Assembly: GCA_028819575.1 (NCBI GenBank)
Contig: JAPPLB010000010.1
Location: 1 to 45,358 of the forward strand
Direction: 5' to 3'
Origin: Bryobacterales bacterium
Lineage (GTDB): Bacteria > Acidobacteriota > Terriglobia > Bryobacterales > UBA6623
Length of the DNA stretch: 45,358 nt
Positions 25,427 through 34,709 of this stretch are shown here, piece after piece. Each line of letters starts with the position of its first letter. Positions within the stretch are counted from its first letter, which is position 1. Under the pieces are notes generated by a model. The model made no database searches. It saw only the letters and a program-made list of their open reading frames with translations, and was not told where the DNA came from. The position numbers and the translations under genes are program-made.

Positions 25427-27736
25427 CTACGACCGGGAAGTCGTCAGCTTGGGGATCGAGACGAAGCACCCACTCGCGTCAAACTGAAGCCCGAGGCCGC
25501 CGATCCTGCCGTCCGGGGCCGTGCGGAATTCAAGGACTCCTTGTTTGTCCGCGGTGGCGGGATGGCGCTCCGCCAGCATGAACGACAGGTGGCCGCCGGG
25601 AGGAAGGTCGCTGGCCTCACTCCCGATCCGGACCCAAGCCGAATCCCAGATCGCAAGGGTGATCGCCGCCGGAGCGGAAGTGTCGCCATTCACCAGCGCT
25701 ACGCCGACTTGGGATCCGTTCGTATTGTCGAACGGCAGCAGGAAGGAAGACTCCAGCCCCGGAAGGAGGTCCGTAGGGACGCCGGCTGACTTGAAATGCT
25801 CAAAGGCCGCATAGCCCGTCACCTGACCTGAATGGATGATCTCGGCCCAGCCCACGACCGCTGCGGCGTGTTCATCGAGCGTTCCCACATGAAGCGACGA
25901 CCAGGGCGGGATCGTTTCGCTGATTTCGGCAGCGGCCAACTCTTCCGAACGGCTGCTCGAGCCTTGCGCGCCCCGCATGGGACTTCCATCACGGACAGTC
26001 AAGTTGACGGGCACGGTCAGCGGTTTCCCCGCATCGGTCCGGAATACGATACTCACGATGGCCTCAGACGGTGACGGGTTGATCAGATTCAGATGGGTCT
26101 TCCAGCTTCCGCCGGAGGCGATCTGCGGAAGGACAAGGCGGCGCTGCCCTCCTTCAGGCTCGATGGTGAGCATGATCTCGGCGGCGGCCGTATTCGAATC
26201 GCTATCCTCAACGCTCAAGGTGAACGGAAATACGCCGGCAGCCGCCGGGGCGCCCAAGAGGAGGCCGCGCGAATCGAGTTGCAAGCCGGGCGGCAGCATC
26301 CCATCAGCCAGACGCCAGGCATACGGCGGCTTGCCTCCATGAGCTGTGAGTAGCTGCGAGTGAGGACGCCCCACCGTTCCACTCGGCAAACGCTCCTGCG
26401 AGGTGATCTCAAACCGAAGCGGGATGCGCTCGTCCGGGACGAGAACCGTGTACCGCTGCGTCGCCGAACGAGTGGGAAAGGAACTGTCGGACACCGCCAT
26501 CGCCAGAGTGAAGACACCGGAAGCCCGAAATTCCCCGCTGAGAAGGCCCGAGGGCGACAACGTGAAGCCGCGAGGCAGATTCTCGGGGGACCAGCGATAC
26601 GGCGGCAGGCCTCGCACGACCTCCAACTGCTGCCGATACCTCGTTCCCGTTTCGGTCGTGGGGCGTATCGAAGAGGTTGCGATCGAGATGCCCCGGTCCT
26701 GGGCAGTCGGATTCGAGTCGGCCTTTCGGACACAGCTTCGTGGGGTCAGCCCGCGCGAGAAATGATGCTCCGAGCAGGGATCCGCAGTCATCACGGCGAA
26801 CATCTGCGTGGGAGTCATTTCACCGCTGAGAATCGCCTGTTCGTCAAAGTCGTGTACACGGTCGATGAAGGCGCGGTCCCAGTCGGCCTTCGCATCGAAG
26901 TTCCCTCCGAAGCGGCGGTCCAGAAAGACATTGACGACGTTTCCGAAAGCAACGAAGAGGTGAAAGTCAAAACGTTCGAGCAATAAGGGGAGAATGTCCT
27001 GTGCGCGAATTCCTTCGAAGCCCTCCGCCGAACAATCGTAGTCGATGTAGTCCTCCTCGTAACGATCGAAAACGCGATTGTATCGGTACTCGATCGGCAG
27101 TTCGCGCCAGAACCGTTGCACCGCATCGAGCGCTTCGGGCCAACGTTGGTGTCCATTGCGGCCGATCATGTCGCTTGTCACGAAGCAGCCTCCCGGCCGC
27201 AGGGAGCGCTTGACCTCGTCGAACAGCGTCTCGAGAGCGACGACGTGATGGAGGGCCTGGTTGGCGACGACCGCCGTGTACTGCCTGTCTGCCTGCCAGT
27301 GGTTGAAGTCGGCTTCCGTGAATCTGAAACAGCCGGCAAACCCGGCTTCTGCGGCTTGAGCATGCCCGCGGAGGAGCATCGCCGGGTTCACGTCAAGACA
27401 TTCGAATGTGAACCGCTTGACTCCGTAATCGCGGAGCATGCGCGCCACACGTATCTCGGCGTCGCAATTGCCCGAGCCGATACTCAAGAATACGGGCGAC
27501 GGGTCATCGCTTTTGTCAGCGGCTTGCGCGAGGTACTTGACGTAGAGTTCCTCGGCGATTGTGAACCCGTATTCCTCAGCCATGGGCCGGACGTAGGTAT
27601 CCGCCCAATAGTGGAAGATAGGCGGCAGATCATGCACGTCATGCAGGTCGCGAAAATGGTCTTGTTCTTTTTCGAGCTTCTTCTGATAATCGTCGACCCC
27701 GGATTCAGAGCAGGTCGGCCTGTGAGGAGGAGACAT
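25427..27736 (-). CDS. Class I SAM methyltransferase fused to Ig-like domains
   Basis: 769 aa in one uninterrupted frame. Residues 1-320: a class I methyltransferase with motif I FLSIGSGNCDAE (83-94), acidic motif II end FECLDVNPA (111-119) and ALHHVVALETLFDEVKRSLRPGG (161-183). Residues 350-435 and 440-526: two Ig-like (He_PIG-type) domains with the GLPPYRWSPENLPRGFTLSP pattern and its repeat KPPYAWRLADGMLPPGLQL. Residues 533-769: a beta-rich module beginning LVLPQIASGGSWKTHLNL, which I associate with secreted Solibacteres proteins. No signal peptide precedes the methyltransferase, yet the other domains are typical of the cell exterior. The ATG at 27736 is the only start before the domain and has no good ribosome site. 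Monocistronic, divergent from leuC. Confidence 0.8.
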   Translation of the reverse strand: MSPPHRPTCSESGVDDYQKKLEKEQDHFRDLHDVHDLPPIFHYWADTYVRPMAEEYGFTIAEELYVKYLAQAADKSDDPSPVFLSIGSGNCDAEIRVARMLRDYGVKRFTFECLDVNPAMLLRGHAQAAEAGFAGCFRFTEADFNHWQADRQYTAVVANQALHHVVALETLFDEVKRSLRPGGCFVTSDMIGRNGHQRWPEALDAVQRFWRELPIEYRYNRVFDRYEEDYIDYDCSAEGFEGIRAQDILPLLLERFDFHLFVAFGNVVNVFLDRRFGGNFDAKADWDRAFIDRVHDFDEQAILSGEMTPTQMFAVMTADPCSEHHFSRGLTPRSCVRKADSNPTAQDRGISIATSSIRPTTETGTRYRQQLEVVRGLPPYRWSPENLPRGFTLSPSGLLSGEFRASGVFTLAMAVSDSSFPTRSATQRYTVLVPDERIPLRFEITSQERLPSGTVGRPHSQLLTAHGGKPPYAWRLADGMLPPGLQLDSRGLLLGAPAAAGVFPFTLSVEDSDSNTAAAEIMLTIEPEGGQRRLVLPQIASGGSWKTHLNLINPSPSEAIVSIVFRTDAGKPLTVPVNLTVRDGSPMRGAQGSSSRSEELAAAEISETIPPWSSLHVGTLDEHAAAVVGWAEIIHSGQVTGYAAFEHFKSAGVPTDLLPGLESSFLLPFDNTNGSQVGVALVNGDTSAPAAITLAIWDSAWVRIGSEASDLPPGGHLSFMLAERHPATADKQGVLEFRTAPDGRIGGLGLQFDASGCFVSIPKLTTSRS

Positions 27737-27849
27737 CGGAGGAAAACGGCCGAGCGGAGTTCATGACCGTCGAGAACGTATGATACTGCCGGTCGCTTTG
27801 TCGCCGCCCGTGTTCCGGCAACATCGCGTTCCGATAAACTGACACTATC

Positions 27850-29250
27850 GTGACGCAACCGAGAACGTTGTTTGAAAAAATCTGGGACGAACATGTCGTC
27901 GCCCACGAGGCCGGCAGCCCGGCCGTCCTGTATATCGATCTCCACCTCGTTCATGAAGTGACCTCGCCGCAGGCTTTCCAAGGGCTGCGCGACAAGGGGT
28001 TGAAGGTGCGGCGGCCGGATCATACACAGGCTACATTGGACCACAGCATTCCAACGACGGACCGTACATTGCCGATCGTCGACCCGATCGCCGCCAGGCA
28101 GGTCGAGCAATTACGGATCAACTGCAAGGAGTTCGGCGTGCCGCTTGAAGATCTGGGCAGCGAGGGTCAGGGAATCGTCCACGTGATCGGCCCGGAACTG
28201 GGATTGACTCAGCCGGGCATGACAGTTGTGTGCGGCGACAGCCATACTGCGACGCACGGGGCCTTCGGGGCGTTGGCGTTCGGGATCGGGACGACGGAAG
28301 TCGAGCACGTTCTCGCAACGCAGTGCCTGCTCCAGAACAAGCCTCAGACCTATGAAGTGCGCTTCGAGGGGACGCTGCCGAAGGGCGTCGGCGCGAAGGA
28401 CCTCATCCTGGCTCTGATCGCGAAGATCGGTGTCGGCGGTGGAACCGGGCATGTTCTCGAATACAGCGGCGATGCGATTCGCTCACTTTCGATGGAAGGC
28501 CGCATGACGGTCTGCAACATGTCGATCGAAGGCGGTGCGCGGGCAGGCATGATCGCACCGGATGACAAGACATTCGAATACCTGTCGGGCCGCCCGAAGG
28601 CTCCACATGGGCAGGACTGGGACAACGCACTGGCTCGCTGGCGGCGGCTTCCGACCGATGAGGGCGCAAGCTACGACAAGCAGGTTTCGATTGACGCGTC
28701 CGCACTCGAGCCGATGATCACCTACGGGACCAATCCCGGAATGGGCGTGCCGATCTCGCAGCCCGTACCGGACCCATCGACCGCCGCGAACGGCGAGTCC
28801 ATTCGGAAAGCTCTCGACTACATGGCTCTCGAGCCGGGCAAGCCACTGTTGGGGCATCCCGTGGATGTGGTGTTCATCGGAAGCTGCACGAACTCGCGAA
28901 TCTCCGACCTGCGGGAAGCGGCTTCGGTGATCAAGGGACGCAAGATCAGCCCCCATGTGCGCATGCTTGTCGTACCGGGTTCGGAGAAAACCAAAAGACA
29001 AGCCGAAGCCGAAAACCTGCCGGAGATCTTCCGGTCGGCCGGGGCGGAGTGGCGCGAAGCAGGGTGCAGCATGTGCATCGCGATGAACGGCGATCAACTC
29101 AGCCCCGGACAGTATTGCGTCAGCACGAGCAACCGGAACTTCGAAGGACGCCAGGGCAAGGGCGGCCGCACCTTCCTGGCAAGCCCGCTGACGGCCGCCG
29201 CGGCCGCCGTGAGCGGAGCGATAACCGACGCCCGGACATTGATGCCATAG
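27850..29250 (+). CDS. leuC: 3-isopropylmalate dehydratase large subunit
   Basis: 466 aa, aconitase-family enzyme of leucine synthesis that interconverts 2- and 3-isopropylmalate with LeuD. It carries the 4Fe-4S cluster: the three ligands are Cys in IGSCTNSR (near 347) and the pair in GCSMC (near 407-410). [21 protein letters not shown] (about 129-149) is the family signature. The start is GTG (27850); no ATG is available before the conserved [13 protein letters not shown]. The ribosome site is weak. leuD follows after 275 bases, longer than usual for this pair. Confidence 0.94.
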   Translation: MTQPRTLFEKIWDEHVVAHEAGSPAVLYIDLHLVHEVTSPQAFQGLRDKGLKVRRPDHTQATLDHSIPTTDRTLPIVDPIAARQVEQLRINCKEFGVPLEDLGSEGQGIVHVIGPELGLTQPGMTVVCGDSHTATHGAFGALAFGIGTTEVEHVLATQCLLQNKPQTYEVRFEGTLPKGVGAKDLILALIAKIGVGGGTGHVLEYSGDAIRSLSMEGRMTVCNMSIEGGARAGMIAPDDKTFEYLSGRPKAPHGQDWDNALARWRRLPTDEGASYDKQVSIDASALEPMITYGTNPGMGVPISQPVPDPSTAANGESIRKALDYMALEPGKPLLGHPVDVVFIGSCTNSRISDLREAASVIKGRKISPHVRMLVVPGSEKTKRQAEAENLPEIFRSAGAEWREAGCSMCIAMNGDQLSPGQYCVSTSNRNFEGRQGKGGRTFLASPLTAAAAAVSGAITDARTLMP

Positions 29251-29313
29251 CAGCCCGTAGTGCAAGTCACGCGGCGGCGTTACGCGCCCTGGGGCCGATG
29301 GAGCAAAGCCTAG

Positions 29314-29400
29314 TTGCTCTGGAAACTCAGCGCCGCGCTCACCGCGTAGCCGGCCGGAAGCAGCTCGTAACCCTTTGGGCGACGGACGTTGGCGATCGTC
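29314..29400 (-). pseudogene. Possible 3' coding fragment in the leuC-leuD spacer
   Basis: On the minus strand a frame ending in TAG reads PKGYELLPAGYAVSAALSFQ near its end, with third-position GC of about 80% by hand count over 28 codons. Upstream in frame the sequence turns basic and low in complexity, and no start is evident. No family recognised. It may be the tail of a lost gene; the evidence is only composition. Confidence 0.2.
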
Positions 29401-29525
29401 GGCTTTGTCGTTCGCTTTTTCCTCCGCGAGGAGGAGATCGACCCGGATCGCCGTCCTCCTCTCTTCGCGCCGAGCGACCGCTGAAGTCCGCCACGCCTTC
29501 CACGGGACTTCCACCACGGGCTGCT

Positions 29526-30143
29526 ATGATTTTCAAGATGCAGGCCATCAACACCTTTGCCGGCAAGGCCATCGCGTTGCCGGTCAAAGATATCGATACG
29601 GATCAGATCATTCCAGCGCGTTTCCTCAAGACCGTCGACAAGCAAGGTCTGGGCAAGAGCCTGTTCAACGACTGGCGATACCTCGAGGATGGCAGCCCGA
29701 ATCCGGCATTCCTCTTGAACCAGCCCAGCGCCAAGGGCGCCGTGATTCTGGTTGCCGGAGACAACTTCGGATGCGGTAGCTCGCGCGAGCACGCGCCGTG
29801 GGCGCTGATGGGGTTCGGATTCCGGGCCGTGATCAGCACGTCCTTCGCCGATATTTTCCAGATCAACTGTCTCAAGAACGGGTTGCTGCCGATCATCGTG
29901 GACGAAGCGACGCACGCCGATCTGCTGGCATCGGCGGGCGGCGATAAACCAATCGAGCTGGAAGTGGACTTGCCGAATCAGGTCGTGCGATTACCGGACG
30001 GACAAACGGCGTCCTTCCCAATCGATGCGTTTTCCAAAAAGTGCTTGCTCGCGGGGATGGACCAGCTCGACTACTTGCTGCATCAGGACGCAGCCGTCTC
30101 GATGTATGAAGCGAGTCATCCCGAGCGCGTGAGCACGCTCTGA
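29526..30143 (+). CDS. leuD: 3-isopropylmalate dehydratase small subunit
   Basis: 205 aa swivel domain partner of LeuC. Family segments: DIDTDQIIPARFLK (about 23-36), GDNFGCGSSREHAPWAL (about 78-94, substrate-recognition region) and SFADIFQINCLKNGLLPI (about 109-126). Start at 29526 (ATG ATT TTC AAG ATG); the second ATG at 29538 would also give a normal protein. Neither has a strong ribosome site. leuB and leuA are not in the window. Confidence 0.93.
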   Translation: MIFKMQAINTFAGKAIALPVKDIDTDQIIPARFLKTVDKQGLGKSLFNDWRYLEDGSPNPAFLLNQPSAKGAVILVAGDNFGCGSSREHAPWALMGFGFRAVISTSFADIFQINCLKNGLLPIIVDEATHADLLASAGGDKPIELEVDLPNQVVRLPDGQTASFPIDAFSKKCLLAGMDQLDYLLHQDAAVSMYEASHPERVSTL

Positions 30144-30261
30144 AACCCTTGCGCCACCCGCCGCGCATCCCCGCCAGGTGAAGGAATAAAGTCATTTCCG
30201 ACCCGCCGCGGAGTCAACCTCAGGAACGTTCCGGAGCAGGGCGTCTGGTACCATCTTCGGG

Positions 30262-31743
30262 ATGCCCACGGACCAGGACCAGGAAGTTCGAGAGAAAGCC
30301 TCCCGTTTTTTTCCGCGTTGGGAAGAGGCCGACCTGCAGCAACCGCCGGCAATCACGCTGAAAAGCTGGACGGCGCTGATCGGACCCGGCGTGCTGATGG
30401 TGGGCAGCAACATCGGCGGCGGGGAATGGTTGTTCGGTCCGATCGTGACGGCCCGCTACGGCGGGTCGCTGATGTGGATCGCGACGATCAGCATCGCCTG
30501 CCAAGTGTTCTACAACCTTTCGATCATGCGGTACACGCTCTATACGGGCGAGCCGATTTTCGTGGGTTTCTTCCGAACGAAGCCGGGGCCGAAGTTCTGG
30601 TGTGGGCTCTATCTCCTGCTGGATCTGGGCGGGATCTGGCCCTACCTGGCATCGAATGCGGCGGTCCCTTTGGCGGCGGTGATCCTGGGACATCTGCCTG
30701 GAGCCGAAGACGACGCTTTAGTGCGGAATCTGAGCTATGTCATTTTCCTCAGCGTGCTTACGCCGCTGATTTTCGGCGGCAAGATCTACAACGCCATCGA
30801 GCGCATGATGGTGACGAAGCTGGTGGTCGTGTTGGGGTATCTGACGTTCGTCGGCGTGATGATGGTCAGCCGGGAGACGTGGGTCGACATCTTCACGGGC
30901 TTCTTCAAGTTCGGATCGCTGCCGGAGGGCGACATCGATTGGGCCACGCTGGCGGCGTTCGCGGCGATTGCGGGCGCGGGCGGCTTGTCGAACATGAACT
31001 TCTCGAACTATACGCGCGAAAAGGGCTGGGGGATGGGCTCGCTGGTCGGTGCGATTCCCAGCATGGTCGGAGGCAAGACGATCCGGCTCTCGCACGTAGG
31101 CAAAGTGTTCCCGCTGAGCAAAGGGAACATGCGGCGCTGGAAGGGATGGATCCTGCATATCGTCCGCGATCAGGTTGCGATCTGGTCGGTGGGCTGCGTT
31201 CTGGGGATGGCTCTGCCGTCATTGCTCTCGCTGGAGTTCATCCCAGGGGCGAAGGTGGAGGGCCACGCCGCGGCGGCGATGACGGCGCGCGGCATCGCCA
31301 ACAGCTACGGAGAGGTTTTCTGGTACCTGACGCTGTTAATGGGCTTCATCGTGCTCGCGCCGGGACAGATGTCGGACATAGACGGCATCGTGCGGCGCTG
31401 GACGGACGTCATCTGGACCGGCAGCCAACGGGCCCGCAAGATGAAAGGCCACCAAGTGCGGAACGTCTACTACTCGATCCTGCTGTGCTATGTGGCCTGG
31501 GGGTTGATCGCTTTGCGTTTGACACCGAACCCGCTGGTTCTCGCGATCGTGACCGGGACGCTCCGTAACATCGGTCTCGGCATTACGTCGCTTCATTCGC
31601 TCTATATCAACCACCAGTTTTTGCCGCGAAATCTGAGGCCGCCCTGGTTTTTGCAGGCGGGCCTGGTGGCGGCGTTCTTCTTCTTCATGGGCATATCATC
31701 GATTGCGTTCCATCAGAAATGGACGCAGTTGATGGGTCCGTAG
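30262..31743 (+). CDS. Nramp-like transporter without the DPGN motif (first of two)
   Basis: 493 aa, about 11 to 12 hydrophobic helices, LeuT-fold Nramp family. The TM1 region reads IGPGVLMVGSNIGGGEWLFGPIVTARYG (about 39-66): the GPG entry is kept, but the DPGN motif that coordinates Mn2+ or Fe2+ in true Nramps is replaced by NIGGGEW. The TM6 region (GAGGLSNMNFSNYTREKG, near 238-255) also lacks the usual MPH. Such relatives carry Mg2+, other ions or organic substrates, or are uncharacterised. It has long soluble N-terminal (about 35 residues) and interhelical segments. Downstream of leuD by 118 bases; a weak ribosome site precedes the ATG. Substrate unknown. Confidence 0.75.
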   Translation: MPTDQDQEVREKASRFFPRWEEADLQQPPAITLKSWTALIGPGVLMVGSNIGGGEWLFGPIVTARYGGSLMWIATISIACQVFYNLSIMRYTLYTGEPIFVGFFRTKPGPKFWCGLYLLLDLGGIWPYLASNAAVPLAAVILGHLPGAEDDALVRNLSYVIFLSVLTPLIFGGKIYNAIERMMVTKLVVVLGYLTFVGVMMVSRETWVDIFTGFFKFGSLPEGDIDWATLAAFAAIAGAGGLSNMNFSNYTREKGWGMGSLVGAIPSMVGGKTIRLSHVGKVFPLSKGNMRRWKGWILHIVRDQVAIWSVGCVLGMALPSLLSLEFIPGAKVEGHAAAAMTARGIANSYGEVFWYLTLLMGFIVLAPGQMSDIDGIVRRWTDVIWTGSQRARKMKGHQVRNVYYSILLCYVAWGLIALRLTPNPLVLAIVTGTLRNIGLGITSLHSLYINHQFLPRNLRPPWFLQAGLVAAFFFFMGISSIAFHQKWTQLMGP

Positions 31744-31802
31744 CTCGATGGCAGGCGGTCTCATCGTGTAGCAATGACATGCATGTCCCACTGCGACATC
31801 GG

Positions 31803-32678
31803 ATGAGAACCTGTTTCCTCACCGCCTGCTTGCTCGGGAACCTTCTCGCCGCCTGCGGCGGCAACCGCCCCGACATCATCATCGGCTCGAAGAACTTCAG
31901 TGAAAGCGTCCTGCTTGGCGAGATGCTTGCGCAGCACATCGAGGCACGGACCGGCCTTGCGGTCGGCCGACGGCTGAGTCTCGGCGGCACCTTCATCTGC
32001 CATCAGGCCATGCTTTCCGGCGACCTGGACATCTATCCCGAATACACCGGGACCGCTTTGGCCGCGATCCTCGAGAAGCCGGTCATGCAAGACCGTGACG
32101 CTGTATTCCAGGAAGTCGCCTCGACGTATCGCAGCAAGTTCGGTCTTGAGTGGATGAAGCCTTTGGGTTTCAACAACACCTACGCGATGGTCGTTCGCGC
32201 TGAAGACGCCGAGCGCGACGGTCTCCGCACCATCTCCGACTTCGCCCAGGTCAGCAGCGGCCGCACGATCGGATTCAGCTTCGAATTCGCCGAGCGGCAA
32301 GACGGCTATCGAGGGTTTATCGAAACCTATGAGATGAAGTTCAACAGGGAGCCGAAGACCGTCGACCTGGCCCTCATCTACCGGGCTCTTCGCGATGGCG
32401 AGATCGATCTCGGAGTCGGCAACTCGACGGATGGAATGATCCAGTCGTTGAATCTGATCATCCTCGAAGACGACCGCCGCTACTTTCCCCCCTATGACGC
32501 GGCCGCCGTCGTGCGGCAGGCAACGCTCGACCGGTTTCCCAAGCTGCAGGCAGTGGTGAACGAACTCGGCGGTCTCTTCAGGGAACCTGACATGCAGAAG
32601 GCCAATCTCGACATCGACGGCAACCACCTGCCAGTGGCCCAGGTCGCTGCAGAGCTCCTCGCAGCCAAAGGGTTATGA
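31803..32678 (+). CDS. OpuAC/ProX-type substrate-binding lipoprotein
   Basis: 291 aa. The start at 31803 opens a lipoprotein signal with lipobox LLAAC (cysteine near 18). The mature protein is the glycine betaine/choline-type binding fold: IIIGSKNFSESVLLGEMLAQHIE (about 25-47), the YPEYTGTAL hinge signature (near 83-91) and VDLALIYRALRDGEIDLGVGNSTDG near 186-210. It would capture osmoprotectant or a related quaternary amine. No ABC permease or ATPase lies nearby, so it is an orphan in this window. Upstream in-frame ATGs (31719 and 31779) would spoil the signal peptide. It ends 18 bases from the convergent glcF gene. Confidence 0.85.
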   Translation: MRTCFLTACLLGNLLAACGGNRPDIIIGSKNFSESVLLGEMLAQHIEARTGLAVGRRLSLGGTFICHQAMLSGDLDIYPEYTGTALAAILEKPVMQDRDAVFQEVASTYRSKFGLEWMKPLGFNNTYAMVVRAEDAERDGLRTISDFAQVSSGRTIGFSFEFAERQDGYRGFIETYEMKFNREPKTVDLALIYRALRDGEIDLGVGNSTDGMIQSLNLIILEDDRRYFPPYDAAAVVRQATLDRFPKLQAVVNELGGLFREPDMQKANLDIDGNHLPVAQVAAELLAAKGL

Positions 32679-32696
32679 AAATGGCGGCTCAGGCGC

Positions 32697-34580
32697 TCAA
32701 CTCATCCCAAGCCGGCGGACAAAGAACGGATACAGCCCCAACCCGAGCCCAAACAGCACGTGGCCCACGAGCATCGTCGGACGCGGAGCGTAGGTCACCA
32801 CCGCACTGCTCAGCAAAGGCCAAATCCAGAGGAACGCGGCCAGATACCAGATCACGCCGATCAGCATCCCAACCCACAATGACCGGACAGGCCGTGCAAC
32901 GTACAGGATTAGAAGCAGCGAAGCGACGACACCCACGACGCCCGACAACAGGACGTGCAGCGCAGCGCCGCTCACGGAAGCGTGCGAAAAGCCGGCGGTG
33001 AGGGCGCGCGCCGGGAAGAACGTGGATCCGATCAGGTTGAGAATTGCCCACGGCCCTTCTCCACTGAGCGTCGTCGCGAGTATCCAGTAGAGGAGAACAG
33101 CGGAGCCCGCAAGCACTCCCGTCTCGAGACCGGCGAGCAGTAGCCAAAGCTGCTTAAGCGAAAAGCGCACGCGGGGTCTTGCTGCGGGCCAATCTGATGA
33201 TCGATCGCGAGGGAGCCAAAGCCGCGCAAGCGAGAAGCGCTCGCGGGGGTGTTCGCTCCGCACTGCTTGCTTGCTCTCCGCCTTGCGGTACGACTCGTCC
33301 AGCAATTCGACCACATGCATCACGCGCTGACCACTGCCGAAACGTTCCGCGCCGACGCGAAGCTGCAGCATGCATCCGGGATTGGCCGTCACGATCGTGT
33401 CAGCGCCGGTTGTGCCTGCCATCTGCATTTTCTTCTCGAGCAGCGCCATCGACATATCCGTGTGCTCGACGTTGTAGACACCGGCGCTGCCGCAGCAGAT
33501 TTCCGATAGCGGCAGTTCGCGAAACTCCAGCGCGGGGATAGCGGCCAGCATGACCCGCGGCGGCGTCCGAACCTTCTGTCCGTGCAGCAGATGGCAGGAA
33601 TCCTGATAGGTCACTCGCGCGGGGATGGGCGCAAGGCTGCGATTGAGATCGATCCCGGCCAGGAACTCCGTCACATCCCTGACCTTGCTCGAAAATGCCT
33701 GCGCCCGCTCATGCCACTCGGGGTCGTGCTCGAACAACTCCGGGTATTCCTTGACCACCGAGCCGCAACCCGCCGCGTTGGTAATAACGGCATCGAAGTT
33801 TCCACTCTCGAACGCTTCGATATTCCGCTTCGCCTGGCGGCGTCCGAGCTCACGCAGCCCGGCGTGCACCTGCAGCGCCCCGCAACAACCCTGGTCCGGT
33901 GGCAGCGTCACCTCACAACCGTTTTTCTGGAGAACCCGAACCGTCGCTTCATTCATCCGAGCGAACGAGATATTCGCGATGCATCCCGCCAGAAACGCGA
34001 CCCGGCGGCGCGTCTCTCCTTCCGCCGGGAAGACCTTGCCGACCTTGTCGAAGAAGAATGGCGTCTCGACCGCGGGGCTCAGCGCCTCGATCTCCGCCAA
34101 ATGTCCGAACAGCTTCAGAATGCCCAGCCGCCGAACCAACCGCTGCAAACCGCTCTTCTGCAGGACCCACAGCTTGTAGCCCGTGACCTTGAGCAGGAAC
34201 GGGCTCGTCAGCAAGCGGTCGAAAACGAACCAACGCAGCAGCCTCTGCCACCACGGCAACCGTCGATTGGCGTCGATCTGCCCACGAGCCGCCTCGACCA
34301 ACTTGCCGTACTGCACGCCGGAAGGACACGCCGTTTCGCAGGCCCGGCAGGCCAGGCAGAGATCAATGTGCTCGACATACTCCTCATTGATCGCCAGATT
34401 CCCCTCGGCCACCTGCACCATTTGGTAAATGCGCCCGCGAGGCGAGTCCATCTCAAGTCCCAACTCCCGATAGGTCGGACAGGCGTTCAAGCACAGCCCG
34501 CAGTGGACACAGCGGTCGAGGTCCTGTTGCAGCGGACGATCGTAGGGCGCGGAAAGGTCTTGGATGGCGGTGTCAGGCAC
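32697..34580 (-). CDS. glcF: Glycolate oxidase iron-sulfur subunit GlcF fused to a four-helix membrane domain
   Basis: 627 aa against about 405-430 for GlcF. Residues 24-34 and 75-85 are two 4Fe-4S motifs (CVHCGLCLNAC, CLACRACETAC), followed by two cysteine-rich CCG domains with CCGALQ (near 235) and CCGSAGVY (near 366). GlcF passes electrons from the flavin subunit GlcD to the membrane pool. From about 468 a membrane domain with four helices follows (about 478-506, 535-561, 567-592, 603-621), unassigned. The junction carries a duplicated segment, PRERFSLARLWL (about 445-456) and PRVRFSLKQLWL (about 469-480), as if the second marked the start of a once separate protein. No glcD or glcE is in the window. 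Single uninterrupted frame. Confidence 0.85.
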   Translation of the reverse strand: MPDTAIQDLSAPYDRPLQQDLDRCVHCGLCLNACPTYRELGLEMDSPRGRIYQMVQVAEGNLAINEEYVEHIDLCLACRACETACPSGVQYGKLVEAARGQIDANRRLPWWQRLLRWFVFDRLLTSPFLLKVTGYKLWVLQKSGLQRLVRRLGILKLFGHLAEIEALSPAVETPFFFDKVGKVFPAEGETRRRVAFLAGCIANISFARMNEATVRVLQKNGCEVTLPPDQGCCGALQVHAGLRELGRRQAKRNIEAFESGNFDAVITNAAGCGSVVKEYPELFEHDPEWHERAQAFSSKVRDVTEFLAGIDLNRSLAPIPARVTYQDSCHLLHGQKVRTPPRVMLAAIPALEFRELPLSEICCGSAGVYNVEHTDMSMALLEKKMQMAGTTGADTIVTANPGCMLQLRVGAERFGSGQRVMHVVELLDESYRKAESKQAVRSEHPRERFSLARLWLPRDRSSDWPAARPRVRFSLKQLWLLLAGLETGVLAGSAVLLYWILATTLSGEGPWAILNLIGSTFFPARALTAGFSHASVSGAALHVLLSGVVGVVASLLLILYVARPVRSLWVGMLIGVIWYLAAFLWIWPLLSSAVVTYAPRPTMLVGHVLFGLGLGLYPFFVRRLGMS

Positions 34581-34709
34581 GCGTTCAGGACAAGCACCTT
34601 AGTGTAGTACGGGGATCGGTTTTCGCTTGCAATGAGCGGTCTCTTCCGTCATCCTACGGACACGGACAGTGCCCCACTCACCATCCACGGAATGTTACGA
34701 GGAGCCCCC

